From the NCBI GenBank assembly GCA_033065855.1, contig JAVXUO010002114.1, forward strand, positions 181,521 through 245,520: a stretch of DNA of 64,000 nucleotides, given 5' to 3'. How positions within the stretch are numbered: the first letter of the stretch is position 1; every line of letters begins with the position of its first letter. The position numbers and the translations under genes are program-made. Below, in pieces: positions 20,168 through 31,465 of this stretch. A model generated the notes under the pieces. That model had not been told where the DNA came from. It saw only the letters and a list, made by a program, of their open reading frames with translations, and searched no databases. Origin of the DNA: Escallonia rubra. Its lineage: Eukaryota; Streptophyta; Magnoliopsida; Escalloniales; Escalloniaceae.

Positions 20168-22740
20168 TCCCTCACCCCAAAGGTGCAATTCTATGGCCAA
20201 TTTTTACTTTCTATTCCAAACCTCCACCCTTTTTGGTGGTGTGTGGATGTTTCTGATGAGTACTACTTTCTTTCTTTTTTCCCCCCTGCTTATTTCAGAG
20301 TGATTATGCTTCATAAGGTGGGACTTTGCTATATATGTGGAGTTTGTGGGTTTGTTTCCTCGTTCTTAGCAAGAAAGAACGTGCAATCTATCTATGGGTA
20401 CTTCTATACGATGATAGGAAGGAGACATCTTGAAACATATTTGTATATGCTTAATTGTGTGTTTAAAGACTTGCACATACTTACCTCAAAGAGTAGTGTA
20501 TATGGTTTGTATGTGTGATGAACGAGATGTGGCATTGACTGTACAATGATCCATTTCTACCAAGTAAATTGTGACTTAACGAGAGAGCCAGGATTACTAG
20601 GTACTGGGAAGTAACGCATGTCTTCTTCTTTTTGGTTCATTGGAATCACTTTTGGGTTATACAAAGGGAATGGCCTTCCCTCTCTTAAGCACCTCCTTAA
20701 TGTCTCGGCCAAAAACCATCGCACGTCACTTGGGCCTGAACGCCTTGTGAATTGAGTCTTGCGTATCCAGAGGTTGGAGGTGAGCAAAGGTTCTTTAGCA
20801 ATTCTCCAAACAAATAAATAAAAAGGTTAAATCGTAAATAATCTTCAAGAATTTTGTCTATCCTCTTCTTTTTCCCTAGGTGTGTGAGCGTGTGACTGTC
20901 CCCTACGTACATTCTGCCAACCCGATGCATAGGCCTTTGCAGCATTATAATCTCGTAAAAAACATGTTCAAAACCAAAAGCGCAAAGGAAAATCCATACT
21001 AGCTAAACTTGGCGCTCCTAGCTCAAAGCTGCCTTTGCGAGAATCGATCTCAAAATGCATCTTTCACCTGTGGCCCAACTAATGATTCTTGGTTCAAAAT
21101 TGAGATATTTGACTTCACCATTCTGACTATTCTTGACACTCTAACTCATAAGCGATGTCCCTTTTTTTCCCCTCGGATTTCAACTCCTCCTCTTAGGGTA
21201 GGGTTTGTTACATGACAATCTTGATTCGAACCTATGCTTGTAATTGTACATCCATGAACATGTATCTTCCTACTCATTAAGGTCTGTGTATTACTATTGT
21301 TGTGCTTGCATTGTATGGATCGAGTGCAACATTTTGCCTAGTTTTGTTTATTGTTCATTGCTTTGATACAACTCAACTTCTGTATACACGTTTACATAAT
21401 TCTGCCTGCCATCAAGGCTGTAACGCTATCACACAGTGGTTATGCTCGCATCATACAGTAAATATACAAGAAACATGCTTGGTAATATTTGAACCTTTCT
21501 TAAGGTTGCTTGTAGTTAGTTGTAGTTCCTTGAAGCACATCAACACTATGTTCCCTTGTTGGTCTCTTCAGAATGGTTTATCTTCCATCAGTGGTGGCAC
21601 TAGACTGATTTATTTTGATGGCCCGACTTTCTTCCTCGTTGTTTCTCTGCCTTTAATATGGCATTGCGGTTGTTTAGATTCTTGTTGAAATTATTGATTT
21701 TTGTCTGATAAAAAGCCTCAAAAAGGTCGATGGCGTGGTTATTCGGAAGTGACGCTTTCTCGAATAATGTACTTGCAACTACTCAATTTTAGGTTTAACA
21801 AACAAGAAAGGGTCGCCAGCAGGAGAGCAAATAATCATGCCTTTGTTAGAGCTTACCGTTGACGCCAAAATGATGGGCCTAGGACATTGATTTTGAAAGA
21901 AGCAACGAACGTTGCATGGCAAATTTTCCCAGTCACTTTTGATAATGAGGTTATTATTTGAGAGTGAGGGACAACACTTTTATTTAAACTTAGCTAGATT
22001 AAAGAAACACAAATGAAACAATAATAGGAATATAATAGCTTTTAATTTTTTTTCATGCATTTAATTGAGGTCCTTAACTATAACATCATAAAATGAAATT
22101 GATATTACATCAAAAATATTAAAGGAGAGAGAAAAAAAGGTAGGGTTCACCTTGGCTCTATTTCTCCCCTTCTAACCCCTCCTTTTTTTCCTTTCTTTTT
22201 GGGATTTGTCTTTCATGAAGAAGAAAAATTTTCTTCTCCCTTTCTTCTTCCCTTTCCTATTTCTTGTCTTTCTTCTTCTCTTCTTTTCCTTTTTGTTTCT
22301 GCCTAGAGAGGCTCTCTCTCTTTCTTTTCGTCAATTTTTCTCTAATTTCCCGCCCTTCTCTCTACATGCTCCCTCGTTCTATAACCAGCTCCAGCCTTCA
22401 AGGGTTGGACGACACTCTATACTATAATATAAAGAGAATGAGCTTTTTTGTGTAACACCCCTTTTTGTGTTACATAACTACCTATCTAGAATGTTAACAC
22501 TTGACATCCTATAGCTTTTTTAATAGTTTTTTTTTGTGATAATTGACACAAAATAAAAAACTTAAACAGTACAAAATAACCTTAAGGACATGTTTGGTTT
22601 TCATAATTTAAAATCTATTTTGCCGAATGTGATAATCAACACTTATACGTGATGCTTGATCATCTTAACAAAATTTTATTAACTTTGTTTTTGCACGCGC
22701 ATCGCGTGTGCCATGACTCGTCATAGATAATGAGGATAAC
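20168..22740. other. 3' flank of the MADS-box gene and intergenic DNA
   Basis: The first 350 bases are probably the 3' untranslated region. Beyond that I see no gene. The frame at 21302-21688 (128 residues, plus) has no family motif. A pyrimidine-rich block at about 22150-22330 (CTT and CTTTT repeats) gives low-complexity frames only. Confidence 0.45.
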
Positions 22741-23339
22741 ACGTGATAAATCTTGTGCAGTTGAGCCTCATAAAAAAACTAATGAATATTTATCCATTTA
22801 GTTATTGTAAAAGACAGTATTTTCAAAAATCCCATCACAATTCTTTGAAAGGCTCTACTTATACGGTAGCCTTCTATTTGATCCCAAGTGTGTTAGCCCA
22901 TTGCAAGGCTAATGGACCTTTAAAACATTTGGGCTTCAATTTGGCCGATTTCTCAAAAAAAATACTGGGTTTAACTGTCAACCAAATATACTTTCATATT
23001 GTATGTGCCAACAAATGCCCCTCGTGATTTGGACTTTTTGAATTTGCGAAAAGATGGGATCGCGGCTGATTCGGCAACCAAGCTTTTTGCAGTTCTTTCT
23101 GTGCTCTAGAAGTTTCAAGCAGCAAGCCATTTTAAAATTGGATCATCATGACACTCTGCACTTCCATTATACATACTTGAGTGCCTATGAACTTGTTTTC
23201 TTTTTCCGCGCAGGCTTCTTTATGATGCTCATAACCTACTCCCATGTCCATTTGGTTTTTCTTTATTGCCATCCTCTAGAAAAAAGCCTCTAAAGTCCTC
23301 CGTTGTTACTTTGAAAGTACTCGTCAAGTTACCTTGGAT

Positions 23340-23960
23340 ATTCGGAATAAGCTGTTTACATACCCCAAAGGATCAAGTCATCATGTATCTCAACTTGAAA
23401 ACTTCTTTGATAAAACGTAATTTCAAAATTCCTTTTTCAGATCTCTATTGTTCATATGACTGAACTTATAATTATGTCCCAGGTTGCCTACGGTTTCATT
23501 TTTAAAGGAATTTTTTTTGTGTGGTTGGGACTGAACTTAGGCATATGTCCCAAGCTTTATACGTACCCATAAATGATCAAGTTATCATGTAATTTAGGAA
23601 TTTTTTTTCCAATTTATGATTGAACTTGAAAATATGCCGGGATCTAATTTTTTTTTTTTTTGGAAGATTTCTTTTGTGGGTGTGACCGAACTTAGGAATA
23701 TGCCTCAAACTACCTATGTATTCTTAAATAATTAGATCATAACGTAATTCAAGATGAATTTTTTTGGAAAGATACTGTTGTTTTCTTGTTTTGAAAAGTT
23801 TTTTTTTTCGGCTTCAAAGGATATTTTTTCTTATTGCTGTGGCTGAACTTGGGTAGTATGCCCTAAGCTGCCTACATACCCGAAGGATCAAGCCATTATG
23901 TAGCCCAGCATCAACCTTTTTTTTTGTTTGCGCCCTAACTTTTACCTAGATTGCCCTTTT
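23340..23960. repeat. Degenerate array of ~150-bp units, probable gypsy-type retroelement DNA
   Basis: A phrase of the form CTACATACCC-AAGGATCAAG-CAT-ATGTA recurs about five times (near 23360, 23485, 23560, 23712 and 23870). Each copy is preceded by a TGAACTT-GG-ATATGCC block and poly-T. Similar phrases are common in untranslated parts of plant Ty3/gypsy elements by my recollection. No protein domain is present. A related ~75-bp block occurs at about 22930-23005 and again at about 25115-25185 (ACTTTCATATTG core), on either side of this region. Confidence 0.45.
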
Positions 23961-24127
23961 TAAGGTATTCAACCTAACAGCATCCCCCCCTCCTCATAAC
24001 TTTTGCCTAGACCGTCCTTTTAAGGTTCTAAGCCTAGTGAATATTTTTTTTGCGCCCTAACTTTTGTCTAAACCGCGCTTTCAAGGTTTTCAGCCTAGCG
24101 GGCCTCTTATTTCTTTTTTTTTCTCCT

Positions 24128-24690
24128 CTAGGTAGGCAGGAGAATTGTTCTATATGATCCATTCTTCAGTTCAGTAGCCATAACATTATCAGATGCAATA
24201 TCTTGTGTATCTGGAATGAATACTAGCATCACAGTGAGAACTCCTAGTTTCATATCAAAGTTTGGATGAAGGGGAAGAGCTGTAAATGTGCTGATGTGGT
24301 ACCAACATATTTTTTTGATCTTTTTCCTCCAATGCACGAGTCCAGTTTTCGCTTCATACATCGCAAGATAATCATCATGGTTCCAAGCCCCAATTTCTTA
24401 GATGATGGTTCACGCACATAAATAATGCAAGTGATAGCACATACTATATCTGGCATCCAAATGGTTTCTCCGGACCGCCTTTTGTAATAACTTCCAACCA
24501 TGTTCTGGGTAACCATGGATGAAGTAGGGCATGAAACCTTCATAAAACAGTGCATGGCCATTTTTGTTGTTAGCATAGACTTGATAAAAATGGAATGTGC
24601 AAGAGTACTTATGTGCCAATTTTGCCAAGAAATCTTATCCCAAGGTAGAGCGCGAATGCTATTGGGTCCCTAGACAGTTCTTGCATTTCA
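24128..24690 (-). pseudogene. F-box-protein-like pseudogene (At1g67623-like C-terminal part)
   Basis: The minus-strand frame at 24410-24628 reads ALFYEGFMPYFIHGYPEHGW, then LLQKAVRRNHLDARYSM. This resembles the Sel1-like repeat that follows the F-box in putative F-box proteins such as Arabidopsis At1g67623, where a short region of the form ALYRKGVVEYF-GLELLKRAA-GHVEATY is conserved. The frame then shifts (24250-24576 and 24128-24361 are other frames of the same strand). No F-box is visible upstream. Family members would act in SCF ubiquitin ligases, but this copy looks truncated and frameshifted. Confidence 0.5.
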
Positions 24691-25363
24691 TGGGGACACA
24701 TCCTAGTAACACAGTAGTCTTGAATTGGTTTTTTGTCAATCCTTTGAAATATGTGTTGTATGGTGTTTGTTGGGAGTGCATCTGTGAGACTGACCTGCTC
24801 ATTTATTTTTGCCAGATGGGAAGCTTGTTCGGAGTTCTATTCATACCTTTCCTTTCTTGGATTTACCTCTGTGAAGCATTTGTTCTTCATCCTCATGAAC
24901 AAATTTTTTTTTTTGAATAATTTCCTTTATCATGTCGAGAAAAGGTATTCCAATTCTTCTCTAGCACAGTGCCCAAGTGATCATATTTGCCTTATATTTC
25001 TCGACCATAGGGATGATTATATATATCTCCATCATTAATTAGATGTTGGATTTGCTCTTTAAAGGTGAAGCACTTAACAATCGGGTGACTGGTAAGGGCT
25101 GAAAAGCCCGAATGTTTGGACTTCATTTTAGCCTAATATTGGGCTAAATTGTCAAGCCAATAAACTTTCATATTGAATAATACCCTTTTTTTTCCTATTA
25201 GACTTTGGTGCCAACACTTACGTAGGTAGGGTACAATGTTCTCCCCACTGTTTTGTACATAATTCCCTGGTGCGAGCTTTCAAAATGTTACATGACGATA
25301 TTTATCATATTTAAACATTTTGGTATCAATTTGTTGATATTGTTCTAAATGATGAAACATTAA

Positions 25364-27379
25364 TTAGATGAATAAATTGTGACTTTTTGTTTTTGTTTTC
25401 ATTGAAATATCTGTCTCCGGCGCTAACGTTCTTATATCCGCATGACCTATGAATGTTGAAAGAGGAAAGTCTGTTGTATCGACGGGTTCAGGCCCGAAGT
25501 AGTGTCGGTCGATCCAATCCCGCTTGTCCGGCCTCAATGGCTTCGTCGCTTTTCCTTTATCCGACCGGATGCTTGGGCGCAGCGCCTGGATTCCTACTTG
25601 GGTCACCTGACTCTGGCGCTGAGAGTCGTACGCGTCAGGAGGCAAGCGACTAGACGGCTCCCACACCTGACTCTGGGGCTGAGAGTCGTACGCGTCAGGA
25701 GGCAAGCAACTAGACGATTCCCCTTGGTAACCCCGGTACGCAAGACTAAAGTTGTGAATTTCAGTCTTGTAGCTCTCAATGGACCTCTTGAGACTGTCAG
25801 GAGCCTGCGCGACAAACCAGTCAAACCCCTCCAGCTGCTTGAACACTTTAGTGCCATGGTTAACCTAAAAAACATGCATATAAAATATGACTAATCATTT
25901 CAGGCATGGTCGATAAGGTGCACAAATAAAAATTGAAGCAACACTAGCATGACTTACAATGTTCAATGACCAGAACTGGTCATAGATCTCACGTGGTGCA
26001 TACAATGTCTTCCTCACCTAGGAAGGGCGATTCACCCTCGTGCGCGTCACCTTGAGAAACCATTGTAGGTACTCCTCAATACTGATGTCGTCGTCCTTCA
26101 GCGATACAAGGCTATCATACGTTTCCTGCCAAGCATTCCACTGTTGCACCTCGTCGCTCAACAAATTCAAGGCATCATGCACCTCGAAGTTCGGCCCTCG
26201 ACCACTCCTGTATGGCTGCATGTCTACAGCGGGTTTTGGTATCCCTTGTAGACAGTAAGCTTGCCTCATAGCTCGATCAGGCATCTGAAACTCACATACT
26301 TCGAAGTGAATAAGCGGCACCCGAACCAAACTTGCCAGCACGTACGACACCGGAAGTTGCCAACACCACTCATCCAACCGATGCATCACCTTGCCATATG
26401 GTTGCCACGTCACTTGGGATGCATCCAGTATCTCTAGTTCCCCCCGATAGAACTTTAGATGGTGGTGAGGGTCTACCCGTCTCCTCCGGTTGGGCGTAGG
26501 CCCCCAGGCCCACACCCTAGGCCATGTCTCATCGGAATCATCTCGCAGTTGTGGACGACCCGTGGGTAGCCTCTCGCAAGACCAAACCTGTGAATGCAAA
26601 CATTATATGGAATTAGTAATTAATCATGAATATATTTACACGTCAACCAAGAATATAAATGCTCAAACCTGTAATAGAGTGAGGCAGGCGGCAATGGACT
26701 TGGCACCCTTTCTCGTAGCTTTGTGCAGTGCTCGATATAGGTGTGCAAGGACAGCTGAACCCCACGAATACGAGTATACCTCCTCAAGACCCTCCAAGAA
26801 CATCATATACTTCGGATGCACCGTGTTTTTCGAATGCGTCGGAAGTAATATAGCTCCAATAATATACAGAAGGAATGCCTTCGTATACGTCACCAAATCG
26901 TGATGAGTGTATTCATCCGGTAGCACGTCATACTGCTCTCTCAGCCATTTAAGTTTGATGTCGTTTGTTGTAAGAGTTTTCCTCGAAATTTCCAGAAAAT
27001 ACTGCCTAGCCATCTTCGCTATGGATGCAGACGTTTTGCTCAAAGTAATGGGTCTGCCATGACATGGGATTCCAAGTATAAATCCGACGTCCTCTAATGT
27101 AATAGTCATTTCACAAAACCGGAAGTGAAATGAGTTCGTCTCGCTCCTCCATCTTTCAACTAGAACGGATATAAGGCAATCGTCGTGACGAGACCAATGA
27201 TGAAGATCGGTGAACATAGATAAATTTTGACGGTGTAATATTTGTATTTGTTCCTCGTTTAGTACCCACTCTTCGATGTGACTTGTGCTTTGAATTGTTT
27301 CCAAAACACTCCTATCGACACCATCAAATACGTGCCTCGCGACGTGGTCATTGTCATCGTATGAGATTGATGGATTCAT
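25364..27379 (-). pseudogene. Plant-mobile-domain (PMD) protein gene with one premature stop
   Basis: Minus-strand exons are 27379-26669, 26587-25958 and 25864-25364, with GT-AG introns and phase 0 throughout (613 codons plus stop). The N-terminal region has the PMD (aminotransferase-like) signature: HHWSRHDDCLISVLVERWR, FHFRFCEMTITLEDVGFILG, then GIPCHGRPI and a YSWGSAVLAHLYRAL block. After the first splice comes VWSCERLPTGRPQL, the usual W-ERL-xGRP motif. Related genes are often annotated as serine/threonine phosphatase 7 long-form homologs or MAIN-like; some PMD genes are host genes and many are transposon-borne. Codon 427 is TAG (26020-26018), yet coding-type sequence (VRKTLYAPREIYDQFWSL) continues past it in the same frame to a good donor at 25957. 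The C-terminal exon holds a 60-bp direct repeat encoding LPPDAYDSQ twice. Confidence 0.8.
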
Positions 27380-27439
27380 ATCTCTAAGAACAAAATATAA
27401 TCGTAAACCAACTTAGCGTCCATAATATTTACATTCCAA

Positions 27440-28730
27440 AACTAAGTGAGAACACGTAATCCTAAAATCCTAATTTTGAATCCCGAATAAATCGCCAATT
27501 TTGAAGCCCTAATAAAATCTAATTTTGAAAATCATAAAAAATCCTAATTTTGTCGCCCTAAAAAACCGCTATTTTGAATCCATAAATGTAATACCCCGGG
27601 TTTTTGGGTACTTGTGTAAAGAAAAATGAAAATTATTATATTTTTGAATTTTTGACATGATGTTCGTTACTTTGAAGTAACGATCTAAGATAAACAGAAG
27701 ATTTACGACATGATATTCGTTTTATCGAAATAAGGGGTTTTTACGCCGTCTTTTCGTTTCATACACGAGAATCTTTGCATCTTCGTTTGATTTCAAAATT
27801 GAATTTGCTTCTGAGCCTATTGTTGATCATCACACTTTTTGTAACGTTATCAATGATTTTGTTTTACTGTCTTGTAAGTTGCGTTAAAAACAGTTCTAAT
27901 GTGATTTATAAAATTATGTGTTCGTTTTATCGTAAAAAGTTGTTCATCATAACTTTGTGCCTTTCCGTTCTTTGTGAGGGGTCAAAAAGTTACTTTCAAA
28001 AATTTTAGTCCCGCGTCTCTCTTCAATTGGTCTTTGACTTTTTAAAAAATATATATAAAATCCTTACAAACAGTCGAGTTAAGCTGTCGGTTTTTTTTTT
28101 AAGAACAGTGGCCGCCTTTTCTCTAAAGAAAAGGACAGTTGGCCTTTGTCCTTTTTTATCTTAAATTTATAAGTTGTCCTTCGTGAGGGATTGGTTTCAG
28201 AATTTATAGAGAAATGACACGCCACGTGTCACTTCTGGGTGACTATTTCTTTTAAAAAGTTTTATCGATCTTCGTGCTATTAAGTTTTTATCTAAAATTT
28301 TCGCCCAATTCATATCTCACTCATCCGATCTTCGATTGATCTGATTTTTGTTTTGTTCAATTTGTATTTTCGTTCTCTTCGATTTGAGTCTACAATCACT
28401 ATTTTTGGACTTCGAATGAATATTCGCTAATAAACTCTAATTTTGATAACCATAAAAAATTATAATTTTGAGGCCCTAAAAAATCGTTCATCTTGAATAA
28501 ACTAAAAACTCCCAATTTTGAAGCCCTAAAAATCCTAATTTTGACGTCTTAAAAAATCGCCAATTTTGAATCCATAAAAAACCCATAATGTTGGAGCCCT
28601 AAAAAAACCCCAATCTTGAAAAAAATAAAAAAAAACCCTAATTTCTAATATCAAGTAAACCTCTAATTTCATAACCTAAACGCTAGTTCAATCCCTAATT
28701 TCAAACTCTAAAAAACACGAATTTGAGAAT
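27440..28730. repeat. Minisatellite of TAATTTTGAAGCCCTAAAAA-like units, interrupted
   Basis: Units of about 25-30 bases with the form CCTAATTTTGA-GCCCTAAAAAA recur at about 27460-27586 and 28430-28720. The array is split by the 843-bp insertion at 27587-28429. It lies just upstream of the PMD gene start. Confidence 0.7.
27587..28429. mobile_element. LTR-like insertion (candidate solo LTR)
   Basis: The insert begins TGTAATACCCCGGGTTTTTG, a start typical of plant gypsy-type LTRs, and has ATAAA on both sides (27582-27586 and 28430-28434). Removing it restores a continuous minisatellite phrase (GAATCCATAAA followed by CTCTAATTTTG), which supports a simple insertion with a 5-bp duplication. The right end reads CGCTA rather than the expected CA. 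It has no coding content. Confidence 0.55.
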
Positions 28731-29340
28731 ATGGTAAGAACAATTTAAGCATAACACAATTTAAACAATACACTGGTAAGAACAATTATGGTAAGAACAA
28801 TTTGAAATTAACTTTGAATTATAAGAAAATTCAAAATACTTACTTGCTTTAAACTTGATATATTTTAAAAAATAATCCACTAATCTTCTAGCGGTTATCC
28901 ACCGATCTTCTAGCGTAGAATTGTTTTGTTTATATTATCGTTGAGATTATGTAGGTAAGATTTGGAGTATGAAGAAGATGGAAGAAAGAGTTGGGAAATA
29001 TTATGGAGAGTGAAAGAGATGGTTATGTCCAGAAAGAGTTGGGGAGAACGGATTATAAAGAGAGAAAAGTGAGGGAGAGAGAAGAAAGAAAACCCGTGAG
29101 TGTGTGTCAGTGAAGTGGACAATAATTTGATCAAAGTAAGGCTGCAAAGCAACATTTCGGGCAGGCCAGAAAAATTTGGGGACTATTTGGCTTGTGATAC
29201 CAACCTCCACACTATGCTAGGTGGGGCCACTTTGTCCTTTTGTCCTTGTGTCACACGAAAGAAAGTAAGTTGTTGGGGACTATGGTGGAGCCACTTTGTC
29301 TTGTTATGACAGAGTTTAAGGCTGCAAAAAAAAAAATACA

Positions 29341-29800
29341 TGATATCAACCGCTACACTTAGTGGCGGTTGGGCATCATTAGAAAAAATGTCTCACGGCC
29401 AAAAGAAAGAAAGAAAAAAAAATGGGGTAATGATACCAAACGCTACACTTAGTGGCGGTTGGGCATCATTATAAAAAATGTCTCACGGCCAAAAGAAGAA
29501 TTTTTTTTAGAAAAGGTGTCATGATACCAACCGCTACACTTAGTGGCGGTTGGGCATCATTAGATAAAATGTCTCACGGCTGAAGGAAGAAGAAAAAAAA
29601 AAATTGCAATCATCACCAATCGCAACAAAGTGTAGCGGTTGGGTGTGCTCCCAATTGCTACACTTTGTAGCGGTTGGGAGGAAATTTGTGGGCCCCCAAC
29701 CGCTAGTCTTTCTTGCGGTTGAGATTTTTTCATCTTTCCGGGGCATTTTTATCCATTTTTGCAACCGCTTGAAAGAGCAGCGGTTGCAACTTTAAAAAAA
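29341..29800. repeat. Tandem ~90-bp units and palindromes with CCGCTACA...GCGG cores
   Basis: Three direct copies start at 29341, 29431 and 29522. Each contains the hairpin-forming AACCGCTACACTTAGTGGCGGTT core, given here by its arms AACCGC and GCGGTT, followed by GGGCATCATTA and TGTCTCACGGC. Further palindromes follow near 29618, 29651, 29697 and 29760 (the last with arms GCAACCGCT and AGCGGTTGC). No coding content. Confidence 0.8.
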
Positions 29801-29899
29801 AAAAAACAAACAGATCTGGGTCATCCACGACTACACGTGGACGACTAGATTTATGGTGGAGAAATTGTTATTTCTCCACCGGTGAGTGTGGATCGGCTC

Positions 29900-29935
<36 letters not shown>

Positions 29936-29938
<3 letters not shown>

Positions 29939-30490
29939 CGTCCATCCATAAAGAACGGACGACCCATATCTAGTTTCTTTTTAAGAAAATCGTCCGCTAC
30001 ATTATGTAGTGGAGGGTCATTTTGTCCAAAATTCCCCCATATCCCCGTCCTTTTTGAGAACAATGCTCGTTCGCTACATAATATAGCGGGTGACTTTTGA
30101 TTTGACACTATGTCAGGTCAAAGTCGTCTGCTACATAGTTTAACGGACCACATTTTTCTTGCCACACGTGAAATCTATCCCATTCTCATTCCGCTACATT
30201 ATATGGCGGACGTGGAAACAGTTTGTCATAATCCAAACTCTTACTCGTTCGCTAGATAAAATTATATAGTGGATCGCTACATTATCTAGCAGACGAGTAA
30301 GAGTTTGGATAATGACGTATTGCTCCCCCGTAAAAGTCATCAATTACATTAGGGACACTGTTCGACAAAAAAGCCAGAGATCTGGAGGCATTTTGGACAA
30401 AATGACCGTCCACTACGTAATGTAACAGTCGACTTTTTTTTTATTATAAAGAAACTAGATCTGGACCGTCCGTCCTTTTTATGGAGGGCT
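29936..30490. mobile_element. MITE-like element with terminal inverted repeats and internal palindromes
   Basis: The left end (CCATCCATAAAGAACGGACG, then ATCTAGTTTCTTT) is matched on the other strand at the right end by CTCCATAAAAAGGACGGACG, then ATCTAGTTTCTTT, giving imperfect inverted repeats of about 45 bases. The interior holds at least six imperfect palindromes of the form CCGCTACATTA...TAGCGG (near 29990, 30068, 30126, 30188, 30272 and 30407) and one long hairpin at about 30227-30315 with arms CCAAACTCTTACTCGT. A (TA)n run (29903-29935) abuts the left end and hides any target duplication. Confidence 0.65.
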
Positions 30491-30863
30491 AATCAGATGG
30501 CATGGACAATTTAGCTGAAGTTGCTAAATAAAAACAAGAATAAACTTTCGCTCCTACCTGGATTGTAGGAATCTTTCTCCAACCCCGTGTATAGTGACAA
30601 ATAATAGTCGCTAAATGTTTGTAGTGACTTTTCTTCTAACACTTTCTGTGTCAATTATTAGCAGCACTTTTTTAGCGTCACTAAATACAAACCATTAGAA
30701 ACATTTAGAGACGATTGATTGTCGCCATATAAGGGGTATGATGAAGATTCCTCCAACCGGGTAACAACCAAATTTTTTCCTAAAAACAATTACCATTTGT
30801 TCTAATTCCATGAACATCACATGGATAACAGAAATACCAATTAAGTTAATTACCACTTTATTC

Positions 30864-31216
30864 CAAGTTTTTTTTCCCTAAATAATACTGTTTTAAAACT
30901 TAATTACCAATCTACTCCATTTTGAAACTTATTTACCCGCATACTACACTTTTGAAAATCGTTGTTTGAAACCACGACTTCAAAGTAGAAATCGATGTTT
31001 CAAACATCGATTTCTACTGTATTTATACTTTAAAGTAGAAATCGTTGTTTGAAACCACGACTTTAAGGTAAAAATCGATGTTTCAAACAGCGATTTCTAC
31101 TTTGAAGTTATGGTTTCAATAACGATTTTCAAAAGTGTAGTATGCGGGTAAATAAGTTTCAAAATGAAGTAAATTGGTAATTAAGTTTTAAAACAATATT
31201 ATTTAGGAGAAAAACT
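30864..31216. mobile_element. 353-bp foldback MITE upstream of NADK2
   Basis: The two halves are near-complete inverted copies: the left arm begins AAGTTTTTTTTCCCTAAATA and the right arm, on the other strand, begins AGTTTTTCTCCTAAATAATA. Pairing continues through CATACTACACTTTTGAAAATCG to the centre near 31040. A perfect 10-bp direct repeat, CACTTTATTC, flanks it at 30854-30863 and 31217-31226. Together these indicate a Mutator-like foldback MITE. A transcript would form a stem of roughly 150 base pairs. It ends 249 bases before the NADK2 start codon. Confidence 0.85.
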
Positions 31217-31229
31217 CACTTTATTCAAA

Positions 31230-31235
31230 TATAAA
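31230..31235 (+). promoter_or_regulatory. Candidate TATA box of NADK2
   Basis: TATAAA (followed by G) lies 231 bases before the start codon, immediately after the right flank of the foldback MITE. Position and sequence fit a core promoter, but transcription start data are lacking and it could be a chance match in AT-rich DNA. Confidence 0.35.
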
Positions 31236-31465
31236 GAACATCACATCAAATCAAATATGGATAACACAATATCCACATGTAATGGAAATGACCCAACAAG
31301 AAACAACAAAAAATCAAAATAACACAATAAACCCCCACTTCCTACAATTTCTATTCTCTCATCACCGCCATCCATCGATATTATCCACAAAAATACATAT
31401 ATGCACCATCTGTATATTGGGACATAATGGCATATTATCATTTTTGATGATCATGCCACTTGGTC

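Noticed and set aside
21302-21688. 128-residue plus-strand frame with hydrophobic and Cys-rich stretches
   Set aside because: No signal-peptide-like start that I trust, no family pattern, and AT-rich codon use like the surrounding non-coding DNA.
29341-29590. CRISPR-like array
   Set aside because: The units are ~90-bp direct tandem repeats with palindromic cores and similar spacers, in a plant nuclear context; there are no unique spacers.
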